Shown: piece by piece, positions 49,810 through 61,704 of the stretch
Position numbering within the stretch: the stretch's first letter is position 1
How the letters are laid out: each line of letters begins with the position of its first letter
Source: Fasciola hepatica
Lineage: Eukaryota; Platyhelminthes; Trematoda; Plagiorchiida; Fasciolidae
Assembly: GCA_948099385.1 (NCBI GenBank)
Contig: CANUEZ040000068.1
Location: 516,001-580,000 of the forward strand
Length of the DNA: 64,000 nucleotides
Reading direction: 5' to 3'
The notes under the pieces: model-generated
The model's database searches: none
Seen by the model: the letters and a program-made list of their open reading frames with translations, nothing else
What the model was told of the DNA's origin: nothing
Translations under genes and position numbers: made by a program

Positions 49810-50062
49810 GTAAGATTGAGCAAATCTTCCGATGAGGATAAGCAGCAGCTGGTGTGTGACAGGGGAACTCATGCAGATAAACAGAAGAAATGACTGCTGC
49901 TAACAGGAGCCCAGTTTTTTTCAAACTGTTACTACTGTCCAAGAAGGTCTATGTGGATGAGATCAAAATGACGGGTGTGTTGTATTTCAATTCTATGTAA
50001 GCATATTCACTACAGAAATTGTGCGTCAGAAAATCTTCTGTTTATTACATTTTCTGATTCAG

Positions 50063-50155
50063 TACATCTGGAGCCGCGGATGGTCGATGGGATCAAGAGT
50101 GCGAGTTCGAGATGGGAAGAGACCTGGCAAGTTGCGACCACTTTACTTAGTGCAA
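50063..50155 (+). CDS. Candidate internal exon, unknown protein
   Basis: The acceptor acattttctgattcag and the consensus-like donor AGTGCAA then gtaagt bound 93 nt in phase 1-1 (symmetric). The peptide is HLEPRMVDGIKSASSRWEET followed by WQVATTLLSA, a likely amphipathic helix. It lies 250 nt after the candidate exon at 49659-49809, but the phases (0 out, 1 in) do not match for direct joining. Unassigned. Confidence 0.35.
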
Positions 50156-53100
50156 GTAAGTCAGTAGCGCATTTTGTCACATTAAAAAAGAGTGCTTCGG
50201 CTTTATGCATCCAGTCAGTGATGTTCTGAGAGCTGAAATGAATGATGGTAGACTATTTTGAAGTTTCAATCCAGTATGTCTTCACCTTTCTGTGTCTTGT
50301 CATGGTTTCAAAATGCGGACATAACGGTTTCAACTGTTTTCATTTGAAATCTGTATGAACCTAAAGGTAAATTGGACCATAAATTTGCCTTTCGAACTAA
50401 TGTGATTCAGTGGCAATATAGTACTAAACTCCATCCAGATAGATAACAAATTCCAATACTTCTCATCTTCTTCTCAACTGTTCATTGCACGCTTTTGCAC
50501 AGCACATGTGTGATTCCGGCCTATATCGCAGAGTTTGTCATACGTTTGCCGAGATAATCTACTAAGTGACCAGTCTAAAATACCGTTCCGTTAAAGCAGC
50601 TGATGTTCATGCTATCAGGTCAGACTGTTGCAAACAACAAATATCAGAGAACAGACTCACTCCACCTTCGTTGAAGCTGTAGTCCCGTCGACGATGGTGT
50701 TATTGATTTCTCAGCTCAACCTGAGTGTATTTGGTGAACAATAACCTTGTTACTGAGCCTTCTGTTTGTGTTAGTACATATAATCCCTATCTTTTTAATC
50801 TTTGTAAGCTAAAGCTATGTAGTTAACAAATACTAGTCCATGAACCACCACCTGCAATGTAAAGAAGGCTCATGTGCCACCGTAAGGAATGTGAGTCTTT
50901 GTATGCGCTCTGATAGAGAGTACTTAAATGTACCACCTTGCGAAAAGTGCTCGCTGAATAATTTGTGGATTTGTTGTTCTGATTCGCGTGTTTGTGCTGG
51001 TGTTAGGCAGAAAAAACGATGGAGCAACACAGTACAGAGAGATGCTAATGAATAAACGTTCTGCGGGGAATTTTTTTTCTATGTTGAGACCTGAAAAGCT
51101 GTGTTACTCCGGCAGCTTTACTGCATCACCTTTCACCCTCAGTGCATCATGAATTACCAAAACATTACCAATGCAAGGGTTCAAACTTTACTTCTGAATG
51201 ACAACTTTTGAAAACAGACATATAACTAAAAACTGTTAAAGAACGTGAATGAATTGGTTTTTACTTGGGCAGCAGACCATTTGCTCCGGCATTAGCACTA
51301 AAGAATGAACAAGAGTATGCGGTCTCACAGAACACCCGGTAATGCTCGGAGAAACCCTGTCATTGACATTTACCTTTCCCGTTCATTGTTGTGAATTTCT
51401 CATGGCAATTTTGATTGTCCTGTTTACTGGGAGACATATTCTTGGGGTGTCCGAACCACGGATCAGCAGAAATAGCACACAAGGCCACAGGGGTTTAAGA
51501 GCATCAGTGTGTTGGATATGTCACCGATAGATTGACAATAAATACCCAAGCACACCGTATTGAATAAAAAAGTAATGCCGGGACCTATATATGACTGGTT
51601 AGTAAATTTGGTATCAATTTTTCTTACACAAGACTTTTCTGTGGTGTTGACGCACTCATCATCCTGAGACTTGTTTACGAATATTTGTCGGCATTTTTGG
51701 ATTTAACTGATCTCACAATTAGCTTTTTCCAGGATACAAGATGAAAATTAGTGCATTCTTTGAAATAGCGGGAGTTTCAACCAACGTCACTGAGCTTGCA
51801 GCTGAATTTCCTCCCTTCGCATTTTGGGAAACACGTTTCACTTCCCACTTGGTGCTGCCTTCTTATTCCAGTTGCCGAAAGCATACGGTTAACCCGTAGT
51901 CCAAACTTTGAACCGGGGTATACCAGTGATTCAATCAGGGGTGAGTTACGCAGTGCGTAGTGGTAAATTCTCGGACATGTTTCGCGGATGGCAATTCACA
52001 ATTCGGTTTTACTAGTTTGCTCAAAGTGAACTGTTTTTGGAATACTCTGAACAGCACAAGTAAATGACGTAGACTTCTGTTTTTCTTTTGTAGAACAGAA
52101 AAACCTCACGACAGTTAAGACGTTACCATCCCAAAAGCACTTATACGTGCAAGCCAGGAAACAAGCACTAAGAGAGGACATGCAATTAAAGCCATAAAAA
52201 CATAATTTCAATTTCAACAAACCACAGTCTACCTTGTTTTAGTTATTTAGTCATTTTCATATTGTTTCGATTGGCCGATTTGAGTTTCCTCACCGTATTA
52301 TCCAGTGTAGTCATTTTAGCAATGTCTTGCGGATTCCTTGTGTATCGTCGTCCCATGTTGCACGTGTTTACCGGAGTGGACCTCCGTGTCTATGTCCGTT
52401 GTTTCTCAAAAGTAGCAGAGTCAAAGTCAGTGATTCCGCTCAAGTCACTCATCCAGTTGGCCACATAAACTAACTACCAGCTGCAAACTCACAGAACCCC
52501 AGCTGTCAGGACTTGTTTTGAAATATATGGTTCAAAACCGATTATGATCGAATAGCACGTGTACATCATTTCGAGGACACAAGGTTCTAACCAGGCCACA
52601 GAAGGTCATATTGTCACAATACAACAGTAGGAAGATGAGATTCTAATTATGTTCGCTAAGCTGTGGGCACATTTCACTTTTAGGCAAGTGAACAGAAAGC
52701 CACGTAGCTATGCCGATCTGATTGAAATGCTGTGCTGTGTGTTCCAAATGACTGGTCAGACTGTATAGAAATAACGGCCTAAGAAGCGTTTTCAATATGC
52801 ACACAAATACTCAAAAATGCCTGAGCGGGATGGGTTGTGAATTCGAATATGCCTTTTTTGCGAGCCATTTAATGTGAGCCACACCTTTTTCAAGTTATCT
52901 TCAAAGTGGTTCCCACCACAACCTACCCGTATGTTATTTGCGCCTTTCAGGGGTTTTATATGTTTGTGTTGATTGTAGCTCAGGTTGTTTTTTCCATGAT
53001 GTTCTGATCGCTGACTTTGACGGTTAGATCGCATTCCGGTATTCTATCTTCACTGGGATCTGATTTGCATTGTCTGGAGTGTGGGTGGATTTTCGAGTCA

Positions 53101-53257
53101 CGTTTTGAATGATTGTACTACTCAGCTGAACAGCTGAGTTAGCAGTTGACTGCTGAACCCCACTGGGTCATTTTGTCCTGTCGTGCCTACGGTGGTTAGA
53201 AACCTGTGATCACTCTTTACAATGGAATAGTGTTCCATCAAATACGAGGACAATTAG
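50156..53257. other. No gene supported
   Basis: Short frames only (for example plus 50840-51055, 51342-51530 and 52262-52468; minus 51996-52220 and 52792-53034). None has motifs. It contains a compact hairpin near 53122-53141, listed separately. Confidence 0.3.
53122..53141. repeat. Near-perfect short hairpin
   Basis: The sequence actcagctg-aa-cagctgagt is a 9-bp perfect inverted repeat with a 2-nt loop. It echoes the ctcagctgag palindrome in the compound repeat at 8.7 and 9.2 kb. It may be part of a dispersed repeat. Confidence 0.7.
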
Positions 53258-53364
53258 GATCCTTTGATGATAAATTGTGTGCTAAAAAATGCGACGATAG
53301 CATCGACTTTCCGCCTGTGGTCCAGATACTCACCCACTTCACCGATTCCAACCAAGCTGGAAAT
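53258..53364 (+). CDS. Candidate internal exon, unknown protein
   Basis: The acceptor acgaggacaattag and the donor GGAAAT then gtatgt bound 107 nt (phase 1 in, 0 out), about 35 codons. The peptide starts SFDDKLCAKKCDDSIDFPPV and ends HFTDSNQAGN, acidic with two nearby cysteines (C-x3-C). The polypyrimidine tract is poor. The minus strand is open over the same stretch (53238-53642), so strand is uncertain. Unassigned. Confidence 0.28.
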
Positions 53365-56300
53365 GTATGTGAGGAAAAATTAGTCGGAATCTGAGGTTTA
53401 TTGGTGAACTCCACTTGATTTATCCCACACATCAACTGGCTATTTGGTAAACAATAGCTTTTCATAGGAGCAAGTGAGAGGTGAGAATCAAATGGGTATG
53501 GAAGACTGGAGAGAACAAAGAGGACAAGAGAAAAGGCGAATGTGGTGTGTAAGATCATGATAATGATGACAGTCATTAGACAATCTCCTTTGGCTTTGTA
53601 GAGCTTGAAACCGGCGTTCAGTGAACTTATTTTGTGTATCACGGCATGCGTAAGAAAAAGAAAATCTCCCTGTTTCTTTAAATGTTAGGAAATCATCTCA
53701 AAAGTTTTCTTTTATTAACCAAAGTAATCCACATGGTAATATAACTCAGTAAGGTCAAACAAATTACCCCGCCGTTCCAAGTGCACGAAGAATGACTGTT
53801 GCCATTCAGCACTTAAAAGTTGTAAAATGAACACAGAATAATACGGAACGAAATTTGATGTAGCCAAACTTTCTTTAGATGGAAAGTTCTCACCATTTTG
53901 GGAGACTCTTCATTCACCTATTTCACAGCCTGTCGTTGGATGCTTTTTAGATTCATCAGAAGTGCACATTCGTCGAGCCCCACAGGGACTTTACCACAAG
54001 GTGAATGATCGTGAATTGATAACTTAACCACGCGGCTGGTTTGGCTGGGTCTCAACGTTGGTTTTACTTGAACAATACAATATATGGTGCTCTTCATTTA
54101 CTGGAGTTGATCAGGTAGCCAGCCTGTGTTGGATGATTAGTAAATAAAGCCTCCGTGGCCACCTGGGCTAGCTACGGCAAAGTCGTTCATCATAAAAGTA
54201 CTTCAATGCATTGTCAATAGGCAGTGACGGAAAGTTGCCATAACATGTTATGATGAAGTTAAATAAAAGTTGTAAGTCAGCACGGATAGCCTGATGGTTG
54301 GGCATTTGACTCGTTCACCTCGGTCCCAGTGAAGACTCCGAGTATATGTACTACTGAAAAATCCTAATAATCATAAAACAGATGTGCAGTGCTTCTGAGA
54401 TTTCCCATATTAATTATAAGTTGATCAGATCGAATATCATAATACAGGAACTTCACATATATTTGTTAGTTCTTACTGCAAGTATCTCTCTTGAGACCAC
54501 GTACCAATTCTACCGTTATTTTTCTGGACCCCTCTTTACCTCATTCTCAGTGGACAAAGTGATAGTTGTATTTAATTAGAGCAATTTCTCCCGTCAAAAT
54601 ACAAAACCGTTGGGATCCTTCATGCGGCTCCTTGTCATAATGTGCTGCACTCGGGCAGGGAGATATTCAAAGGGATATCATTTTCATTCATGAAAAATAT
54701 GTTTGTCATAGGGAGTATTTTGAAATGACGGGGGTTTTATTCTGATTGGACTACTGTAAATGCTCAGATTGAAACATCTAAACGAAACCAACATTAAGAA
54801 GGGCGATTGATTCCAGTTCTCGGCAATAGAACTGCTATCAGTATTCGACTCACAATTCGATCATGTCGGTAACAAGTTTATTGCTTAAAAAATGGAATCG
54901 TGTTATCTGGCTTTCCCGCACGCCTTTACACGTTCGGATTGCGATCGGATATTCTGTAGGTCATCACAAGCACAGGTCGGATGAAAACAATCTCTCATTC
55001 TGGACCACTTCTGTTGACTCTCATCAAACTCTTCCTTACATACCTGATATAGATTTGAGAGCATTGTGGGGATTGTTTGCTGTGGTATTTAAACAAACAT
55101 TCTATTCAGCGTGGGTCCGGCCTAGCACTGAAGATAACGCACAGGATTTGGAAACCAGTTTTCAGTCACGTACGACTGTCAAACCTGGGATCAATTTCTC
55201 TAATTGAAATATTACTGCTGAAACCAGATGGTTTACCTCCGTCTGGTTTCACAGGTGGTTTCAGACGAATACACTAAGACGTTTTCAAGAACCGACGTAA
55301 TTTGGTGAGAGTGGAGTTTGTTCAGAAAGCTAACAGGCCCCTTTGATAAAACGATAATTTTGGTAAGTGGCACATGTGAAACACGCACTTGAATTACTCC
55401 CGGCTGATCATTTGACACTCACAAACATTTTCCATGAAAGAATCAAGTAAATTTCAATACTTTTTTTCATCTCCCAACATTCTGACGATTTCGACACAGA
55501 TCTACGTTCCTAGATGTATCACCTCAGTTACTTGTGATCTGAAGTTGGCATTCGAATAAGTCGACGGCACACTGATCTGCGAGCCATCATCCTTAGCAAG
55601 GATTATCAACATACATTTGTACAATAACTGCAGATAGCCAATTCACGCTTAAGGAGGTATTCCAACAATGAATACCATGTCAGGGCTAACGCTTCCCAAT
55701 TGTAGTTTTTTACGCCATTGACATGGTCCATCAGACAAATGTTCCCCCAGTTATGTAATTATTCGTGTTTTCACATTCGCTTTGCTTGGCCGCATCTCAT
55801 CCAGTGCCATTCGTTGTTTTTCATGAGTTGTTCAAACGAACTACCATTTAGACCTATCTTGAAAGGCTTATGAGCATAAGGCAATGTATGCCGTGCCATC
55901 AGCGGTCACTTCCTCTAACAAACAGGATATAGCTTCTAATGCGTAAACAATATTCCGAAATGCATTGTATAACATCATATTGTGTATCATGACGCTAATT
56001 TGTATTCTCGTAAACTCAGTCCGAGGAAAACACCCACAATATTTTTTTCCTTTCCCACAGAAATGCATAAAAAACAGAAATCTATTTATACATCGGTCTC
56101 GAGAGATATCAAGGCTCTTCATACCATATGTGAGTGGCGAAGTGTATACGTGCAAATACTGGTATGCTAGCAGGTCATACTGGAATTTTACGCTTATTAA
56201 ATTAGTTATTGACTGATCTATGTTGGGTGGCATACCAAATAAGAAATACATTGGACTTGCGGTGACTGCAGCTTGATTCCACTCTTGTTTCTGCACATCA

Positions 56301-57145
56301 CTTTTATCAACTACTGAATTTTACAGAATTCCTTCGAGAAACGATGACGCGATATTCACAGTTCTCTGACCACTACTCATAGGTTCGTGTCACAAAAAAG
56401 CTGGAGATCCATATGATCTGCTCAGCTAATCCAGATAGTTTAGTGAATTGGTGATCAATATCTTATGAACTAATTCCATGTCAGATTATAGCAACGTAAA
56501 TAACCTAATCATCCGCAGTTCGGTGGACGATTTTAATCTTAATCCTTCAGCCGCATCCAACTGAGGCAGCTGATCTAAAAGCTTGTCCTTGGTCCTGCCC
56601 AGAGGTTTACCATCTGGAGTCAAATCAAATATTATTCATTAGGACAACAGCATCAATGGTCGATTGAACTAATTTTGAGATGAGGATTCATGTTTATTTC
56701 ATAAACGTGACAGAGGTAAAAATTGGGCACATCAAAAACATTAACTATCGGAGGCAAATTAACTTTATGATGGGACTCGAGAGAGCTTTATGTAATCTCT
56801 TGCCAAATGAATCGTGTCTGCAACTACGAAAGGATCGTTTGAAGGATCGTTCCAATTATCTGTGAAAAAGTGGTCTAGAATAGGCACACCAAGGACATGC
56901 ACATTACTTACCATAGCGTCAAATCTTCTTCAACCACTTCTCATATCCAGCTGGGGCCATGAATGTGGTTTTGATTCACAGGTATATGCAACAGGTGAAA
57001 TGATACAAAGGTAGCTGGAATTTAGCTTGCTTATTGTTTTATTCAACTCTAGCATCAATACTGATGCTCAAAGCACGTTCCCATGTTTATCATATTGATT
57101 ACCCATTTCGAAACTCTCCTGTATGCTTTCTTTCTTTCCAAGCAG
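53365..57145. other. No gene supported
   Basis: It includes a 114-codon plus frame at 54863-55207 and a 142-codon minus frame at 55868-56296, the latter partly mirrored by an 83-codon plus frame. None has recognised motifs. The rest is non-coding in appearance. Confidence 0.3.
54274..54345 (+). repeat. Possible tRNA-derived SINE head (weak)
   Basis: The sequence gatagcctgatggttgggcatttgactcg resembles a Pol III A box within a tRNA-like context. The downstream B-box counterpart is poor. Confidence 0.2.
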
Positions 57146-57344
57146 TGGATCGATACAATTTGTTCAAGGAATCTGGTATATCAATTCTATACCTTGCATC
57201 ATTGGTATTACTAGTTAAACTTATTATGCTTTTTTGTTCTCCGGACGCTGGTATTTCCCTCAGCCTTTTTGTTAACACGTTTTTCGATCTGATCGAAATG
57301 GCCGCGAGAAAAGCTTGTGTTCTTTCACCCGTCATTCTTTGCAG
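57146..57344 (+). CDS. Candidate internal exon encoding hydrophobic (membrane) segments
   Basis: An excellent polypyrimidine acceptor (ctttctttctttccaagcag) and the donor TTTGCAG then gtacag bound 199 nt in one frame (phase 1 in, 2 out). The peptide begins DRYNLFKESG, then ISILYLASLVLLVKLIMLFC, which has the length and hydrophobicity of a transmembrane helix. A second hydrophobic stretch ISLSLFVNTFFDLI follows after SPDAG, then a basic/cysteine end ARKACVLSPVILCR. This suggests a polytopic membrane protein. The minus strand is open too, but its splice signals are weaker. Family not recognised. Confidence 0.4.
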
Positions 57345-59856
57345 GTACAGTATTTCTGTTATTCAGAGTCAGGTTTGAACACTGTTCCAATGAACTCGTA
57401 TCAAAGTATCCAGAGTAGACCATGTCTTTGGAGTTGGTGGAACAGTTGATTATTGCTTGTTACATGACTCACACTTTTCGATTTGTGGTTTGAAGTTGCA
57501 AAACGAATAATACGCAACAAGCGAAGTCACTCTCTCCTAATTTCACTGCTAATCTTCTCAAGGCATACATAAAATAATAAAAGCAGCTTGAAATGGGTTA
57601 ATCAAAAAGCTACAGAACTGCATCATAGAAAAATGGTGTTGTAATCCACAATTCATGAAAATGCTTTGACATCGGATTTCACGCCAGATCGGATGACCTG
57701 ATTTCGTATTTCCTGAGACTAAATATATCCAAATTTTGTTGTGTTCTTTCATTGGTACATAAAACTCACACGTGTACGAACATGACAGTATCATTTTCAT
57801 TTTGAGGCCCTTATCGTATGTGCCAGGAAAACATCGGTCGTTCGTTAGAGACGACAAGAACATGGATGAACAGTAGTCCATTTCAGGTGCCGTTTCACTT
57901 CCCCATTTGATTTTTATAGTATCGGTTAGAAACGGATAAACCAATTATTAGGAATAACACTACTGCTAAGTCAGGAACATACTTGATTGAACGTGAAGGT
58001 AGTGGGTTTGAGAGCTACACGTGTGATTTGTTGTGTTCCATCAATGGTGTGAAATTTTGTCCCATCTACCAAATCATAAACATCATCTCCGTATTATTCC
58101 CTCCCCAAATCAGGTGACCTCCGTACGTTTATTCCCGGCGTGATGCATATTAGCGTGGATTAATTTTCCGATTTGGTGATAAGACTATGCTAAGTTCATG
58201 TTATCCATGCAAACTGATGAAACGCGTATATCAGGTTTTGGTATGTTTCCAATGGGAAGCGTTTGAAGACAAAAATGATGAACAGCGAAATCGGTATACT
58301 CTGTGTAGTGTGTTAGATCATCATCAATACTAACAGTTTAGTAGATCTGTTTAGTATCAAATACGAATACATAAATGTAGTTATTCCGACGGCGGAGGAA
58401 GATCTAGGATAAATGATTATGTATAAAATTCTGCAATATAAATTTTCAAGTAAAAAGTAATACTTTTGTTCGTGTTTCTAATCGATGGCTGCAGACTAGA
58501 TGAAAATTGTATTCCACGTCATCGTGAACGGGAGAGACAAACCGCGAGTTATTTTCCTATTGATAGATAGGTCGGTAATGTATTCAGATAGGGTTCCGCA
58601 AAGTTTTCAACGTTATTCCGAGACCCAGTTGAATTCCTCAGTTCCATTCGAGCTTCTTAGTGAATATGAAAATCCCGTGAAATTCTGAAAGTTGATTAAT
58701 TCATCAGTTGTATTCACAGTATAACAAATAATATAGCTAAGTCCACCTACTGACCGATTCTTCCCTCGAATTTCATCGCGTCCGAATTTTTGAATAATGA
58801 AGGTGCGTTCAATCATTTTTTTCGGATTAGTTCCAGATATTTTGTGTGAAAATTTTACAATCCTCTATGGTATGAACTACTTACAGTCTTTTGCCAGTAG
58901 CTTTGTTTCGAATGCCGCAGCATTCTATGACCCTCACTGTTATATGGGGAGCGGGAATACCTCATCCAGTTTCCTTGGTTTTCCGGATGACCAGTGGTGC
59001 ACCGAATTAAGCTATGTGCTCAATCCTCCTTCTATTCCTCTTCTGACTGCAAGTGAAAGCAAGTTAAATAGAATGTAGTAGGGATAACATGATATAGCCA
59101 TTAGTAAAAACGTGGCTACAATTTGCCGAACGACATCCTTTCAGTCGAGATGTGATTGATATTTTGCATTGCACACGAGCTTGTGGCATTCTTTTTTGAT
59201 AGAACTATTTCAACAATCAACTTGACAATACAACTGAATTAACTCCACTTGCTGACTTCTCGAATTTGTATTGCATTGCTTTCAAAGAAGTAATCAGCTG
59301 AATATTACTAGCAGCATTTCTGGTATGAAATTTTTGAAGAAAGATTTTCAAAGAAACGGATATTCTTGAAACAGTAGAATAATACAAAATATTTATTCGT
59401 GATGAAGCAAACTAAATGCCTTCTGATTCGTAATTCCGTGATCTGAAATGAAGAAAATTGAAGTCGTCACTGACCGATTTAGATACAAATACGTTTATTA
59501 ATGAAAGTTGCTGCTCACTTTTTGACGGAAGAACAGTGGATAACTGAACTTCACGCCTCTGAGATTCACACAAATTGTTGTCTTCCCTACCGGGTAATGT
59601 ATCAAAATTTACCGTTTCTACGATCCGGAGAGATGACGTTTAGATTCGCAAGGCAGAATCCATATCAGCGAAGATTTATCAATAATTCTCCGACCTTTTT
59701 TACCACCCATGAGCTCAGAACAATTTAATAAAGTCATTCCGTCTCTCACGGATTCCAGTCAAATCATCACTGATCAACCACTTTTCTCAAGGCGGAGAGC
59801 TGTTTGTGGATCATTTATCACCTTGAATAAGACTGCGTGTACATTTCCTATTTCAG
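57345..59856. other. No gene assigned; unassigned frames
   Basis: The minus frame at 57558-57944 (128 codons, cysteine-bearing) and the plus frames at 58797-59078 and 59501-59728 are protein-like. The plus frame at 58797 follows a fair acceptor at 58830 (tttttttcggattag) and reads MNYLQSFASSFVSNAAAFYD, but no clear donor is present. These could be upstream exons of the candidate gene ending at 60230. Confidence 0.3.
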
Positions 59857-60230
59857 TCAGTGCCTGCAACTCATTGATAGAAAACCTCCGTATTGGTCTG
59901 AACCATCTGGATGAGCTGATGGGCAAACTGTTATCTGGGCTTCCATCAAATCAGAGAAACGGTACGTTGATCATATACTGACACACGATGTACGCTTGTT
60001 CCAAATGAATATATATATAAAATGTAAAAGTATTTGTTATTATCAGAGTGTATGACACGGAGGTGCACAATATCTTTTGGAACGTTAGCAATGTACACGG
60101 AAACCTTCAAAATATCCTGAGATTATCAGGACAGTTAGGGATTGAAAACGAAAGCAAATATTTCAAAGGAATAAAACTAGTGGAGCAAAAGAAGACACAA
60201 GAAAACGAGACTGCACCTCCTCCTAGATAA
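59857..60230 (+). CDS. Candidate last two exons of a gene, helical protein
   Basis: Exon one (59857-59961, 105 nt, phase 1-1) follows the acceptor catttcctatttcag and ends AGAAACG then gtacgt. The intron is 59962-60048 (87 nt), ending in tattatcagag. Exon two (60049-60230) stays in phase and ends in TAA. The alternative acceptor two bases earlier would break the frame. The joined peptide is about 95 residues: SACNSLIENLRIGLNHLDEL, MGKLLSGLPSNQRN, then VYDTEVHNIFWNVSNVHGNL and ILRLSGQLGI, finishing in a charged tail KKTQENETAPPPR. It looks all-helical, possibly a coiled-coil or adaptor subunit. I do not recognise it. AATAAA on the plus strand at 61197 could be a polyadenylation signal. Confidence 0.5.
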
Positions 60231-61678
60231 TACCTGTCTCCAAGTCGACTTGACCGCTAGAATGCACATGAGAATCTTCGTTACATTTGGTTGATTTTGC
60301 TGACATTCGCATTGGTTGGTGTAATGAAAGATTCATACTCAAGCCACATCCTGTGCGTTGTAAAACTAACTTTGCTATCGCTAATACTACTACCATCACT
60401 GTTACCGAGATAACCAAGGAGGGAATGACGTTGATGTCGACTCAGGATGATCTAAACTTCACCTATATTAGGCGATTTCCGAAAACCACTGTCCCCTGGC
60501 TCTGTAATTTAGGAAGGTCAGTCATTTTTATTTTGGTTAGTTTTTCTCATCTCTCATGGAAAATGCTCACATCGACTTGATTCTTTTCCTCAATCACAAT
60601 TTATTCAGCCCATCATATTTTCGGAACACCCATTTCGGTTCAATAACTGCTACATTTGTCGATCTCAGACAGTTTTTCGATCAATATTTCCATTTTGAGC
60701 AAAAAATATTATCCGAATGAACATTACGTGCAATAATGTCTCTTTGGTAAAACAAAGCATGCCTCAGAGTATAGTTACTTCTGAACTTCCATTTATTCCA
60801 GACAGAGGTCAACTCGCCAACGTGTTCGAAAAGCTCTTCACATGTGTCCAAGTGAAGGTACAACAATATTCCAACTCCGTTCCTAATTCCAGGCTCTACG
60901 TACTGGCTCTCCAGAAATTTCAGATCATTGTCTACCATTGGATCGAAAGACCCAAATACCAATTTAAAAATAGTAAAACTGCCAGAAAGTACACAACAGT
61001 TCCGGTGGGCTAATTTGGATGTGCCAATGTGCCCTTGGCAAAACAACGTAGTAAGCCCAACGTGAAGACAAATATTATTTCTATCAAGTCGGATGCACTT
61101 TCGTTTTATCGACAAAATACATGACTACAGAGCAGAAAGTTGACCAACGATTCCAAGTTGTGCAGAATCGCACTTCAGTTACCGAAATTTAAATGAAATA
61201 AAAGTCATGGTCAGCTACATTCTCAGAAGCCATCATTTATTCGAGGACGAATTGATTCGGCTTTGCAGTGATGTGGGTGAAATGCTTTGGTAATTTCTCA
61301 ATGCTAACTTCAATAGATTATGGCTAATAAGAGATCACATGAAAGAGCCAAATCTGAATAGCTGAATAAAGTGCTGCAACCACGGTGAGAGTTACCAATG
61401 CTGAAGCAGTGAACATCCCCACCCAAATCTGCTACTCCATTATAAATTGTGTCCAAAAAGCTTTTGCTCCTTGGACAAACTTTTGACCGTTCCCAAAGTG
61501 TTTTTGTACTGTGCACACTGTTCTGTGATCCAACCGTTCCCCACCCATGATTAGAATGACCTGCAAAACCATGAGTCAATGAAGGATGTGCGAGGGACTG
61601 ATGACCACTTATACATTTTCTTTGGCAATATTTAAGAATCCAGGTATTCTACACATATCAGAGTGGGGTTGTCTTCAG
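60231..61678. other. Open frames on both strands, unresolved
   Basis: At 60717-61013 (plus, 98 codons) and 60681-61115 (minus, 144 codons) both strands are open and protein-like. The plus reading has LPFIPDRGQLANVFEKLFTC; the minus reading has FGSFDPMVDNDLKFLESQYV. A plus frame at 60287-60580 contains TNFAIANTTTITVTEITKEG before a possible donor at 60516 (GGAAG then gtcagt). The minus frame at 61310-61579 is unassigned. Confidence 0.3.
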
Positions 61679-61704
61679 TCACTACGCTTCTTCCAAACTT
61701 CAAG
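61679..61704 (+). CDS. Possible 26-nt micro-exon
   Basis: The acceptor gggttgtcttcag and the consensus donor CTTCAAG then gtgagt enclose only 26 nt. All three frames are open. Micro-exons are well known in trematode genes. Without neighbouring exons it cannot be placed in a gene. Confidence 0.2.
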
